This document shows, piece after piece, positions 5,534-5,992 of a stretch of 5,992 bases of DNA (within the stretch, counting starts at the first letter, position 1; each line of letters starts with the position of its first letter). The position numbers and the translations under genes were made by a program. The stretch covers positions 1 through 5,992 of the forward strand of contig CANPVI010000098.1 of NCBI GenBank assembly GCA_947581665.1, in the 5' to 3' direction. Source of the DNA: an uncultured Atopobiaceae bacterium (lineage in GTDB: Bacteria; Actinomycetota; Coriobacteriia; Coriobacteriales; Atopobiaceae). The notes beneath the pieces are model-generated. The model was not told where the DNA came from, did not search any database, and was given only the letters and a program-made list of their open reading frames with translations.

Positions 5534-5992
5534 GAGCGCGGCGGCTACGGCCACCTGCAGACGGCGCACTCCACCAACGAGCGCCCCTTCGCGAGCTACT
5601 ACCAGAACGAGGACTGGTTCGACTTCACGCTGAACCAGGCCGGCCACGGCGACTTCGTCGTCGCCGAGGTGGACTACCGCGAGTTCTTCGCCGCGCACGG
5701 CGAAAAGCCCTTCATCGAGGGCGAATCGATGTACGAGCTCTGCTCATCGCTCGAGGTGAACGGCCCGAGGGAGATCACGCCGGTGATGCTTCACCGCGTG
5801 GCCTACACGGCGATCCAGCTCGGCGCGGCCGGCAACACCTACGGCGCGCAGGGCATTTGGGACAACGTCTGGGACTCCGCGCAGTTCGAGCGCGACGCGA
5901 TGATGAGGTACCTCACGCACACCTTCAACCGCGGCCACGTGACCTGGGTGAACGCCATCGACGCGCCCGGCGGAAGGCAGATGGGCATCATG
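5534..5992 (+). pseudogene. Apiosidase-like (DUF4038, GH140-like) glycoside hydrolase, 5'-truncated, continues past the window
   Basis: The frame encodes 153 residues to the right edge and reads as the second half of a DUF4038/apiosidase-like (beta/alpha)8 domain. Recognisable stretches are NEDWFDFTLNQAGHG, the KPFIEGESMYE strand whose Glu (codon 5723-5725) aligns with the catalytic Glu of GDGEP-type motifs in the family, and GAAGNTYGAQGIW. Family members have roughly 200 residues before this point, including the W-G-D-T-x-W start of the barrel and the acid/base Asp. Here two in-frame stops (TGA 5528-5530, TAG 5531-5533) come immediately before the homologous part. The first in-frame ATG is at 5729, inside the domain, so no start would give a complete barrel. 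This is best read as a truncated gene or a junction from deletion, rearrangement or misassembly. Codon use remains normal, with no internal frameshift or stop, so the break would be recent. GH140 enzymes remove D-apiose from plant glycans such as rhamnogalacturonan II. The substrate here is unknown. Confidence 0.65.

Noticed and set aside
5455..5540. Possible TPP riboswitch, from fragments resembling the ggctga and acctgat consensus elements
   Set aside because: The order, spacing and remaining conserved bases do not fit the TPP aptamer, and no thiamine gene is present. The similarity is too short to support.
5424..5560. Possible small + strand frame starting MPGMTLFG at 5425
   Set aside because: No family resemblance and no Shine-Dalgarno. 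It continues as a shadow frame over the glycosidase coding sequence.

Overview
This is a GC-rich window in which almost all coding potential lies on the + strand. It holds the end of a metal-exporting ATPase gene, then a tight L-rhamnose catabolic cluster, then the remnant or interior of a glycoside hydrolase gene. The high GC, the strong G/C preference at third codon positions and the RhaB/RhaD-type kinase and aldolase point to a high-GC bacterium. A gut-type Actinomycetota lineage such as the Coriobacteriia is plausible, but no rRNA or other marker gene is present, so this placement is a guess.

Layout: (1) 1-785, the C-terminal third of a P1B-type heavy-metal ATPase, cut by the window's left edge. 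Its transmembrane Lys and Asp-x-Gly residues are those of Zn/Cd/Pb exporters. (2) 786-991, a non-coding gap with two strong inverted repeats followed by an AT-rich patch. (3) 992-1504, a stand-alone EIIA(Glc)-type PTS protein. (4) 1517-3007, rhamnulokinase (rhaB), 12 nt after the EIIA stop and in the same frame. (5) 3079-4497, a FucI/AraA-fold sugar isomerase with a GTG start and a repeated GGA Shine-Dalgarno. (6) 4509-5324, rhamnulose-1-phosphate aldolase (rhaD), 11 nt later. (7) 5325-5533, a hairpin-rich non-coding stretch that begins with a likely terminator. (8) 5534-5992, an apiosidase-like (DUF4038 / GH140-like) reading frame. It enters in the middle of the catalytic domain directly after two in-frame stops and runs off the right edge.

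How the genes work together: the isomerase would convert L-rhamnose to L-rhamnulose, RhaB would phosphorylate it to L-rhamnulose-1-phosphate, and RhaD would split that into dihydroxyacetone phosphate and L-lactaldehyde. No classical RhaA, transporter, mutarotase or regulator is in view. The FucI/AraA-fold protein therefore most likely fills the RhaA role (inference). The EIIA(Glc) gene at the head of the cluster is unusual, because rhamnose is not normally a PTS sugar. It suggests a link between carbohydrate status signalling and the kinase or an unseen transporter.

The most interesting points are the EIIA-rhaB coupling, the isomerase substitution, and the abrupt junction at about 5534 where a glycosidase appears without its N-terminal half. 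I see no mobile element, CRISPR array, tRNA or rRNA.
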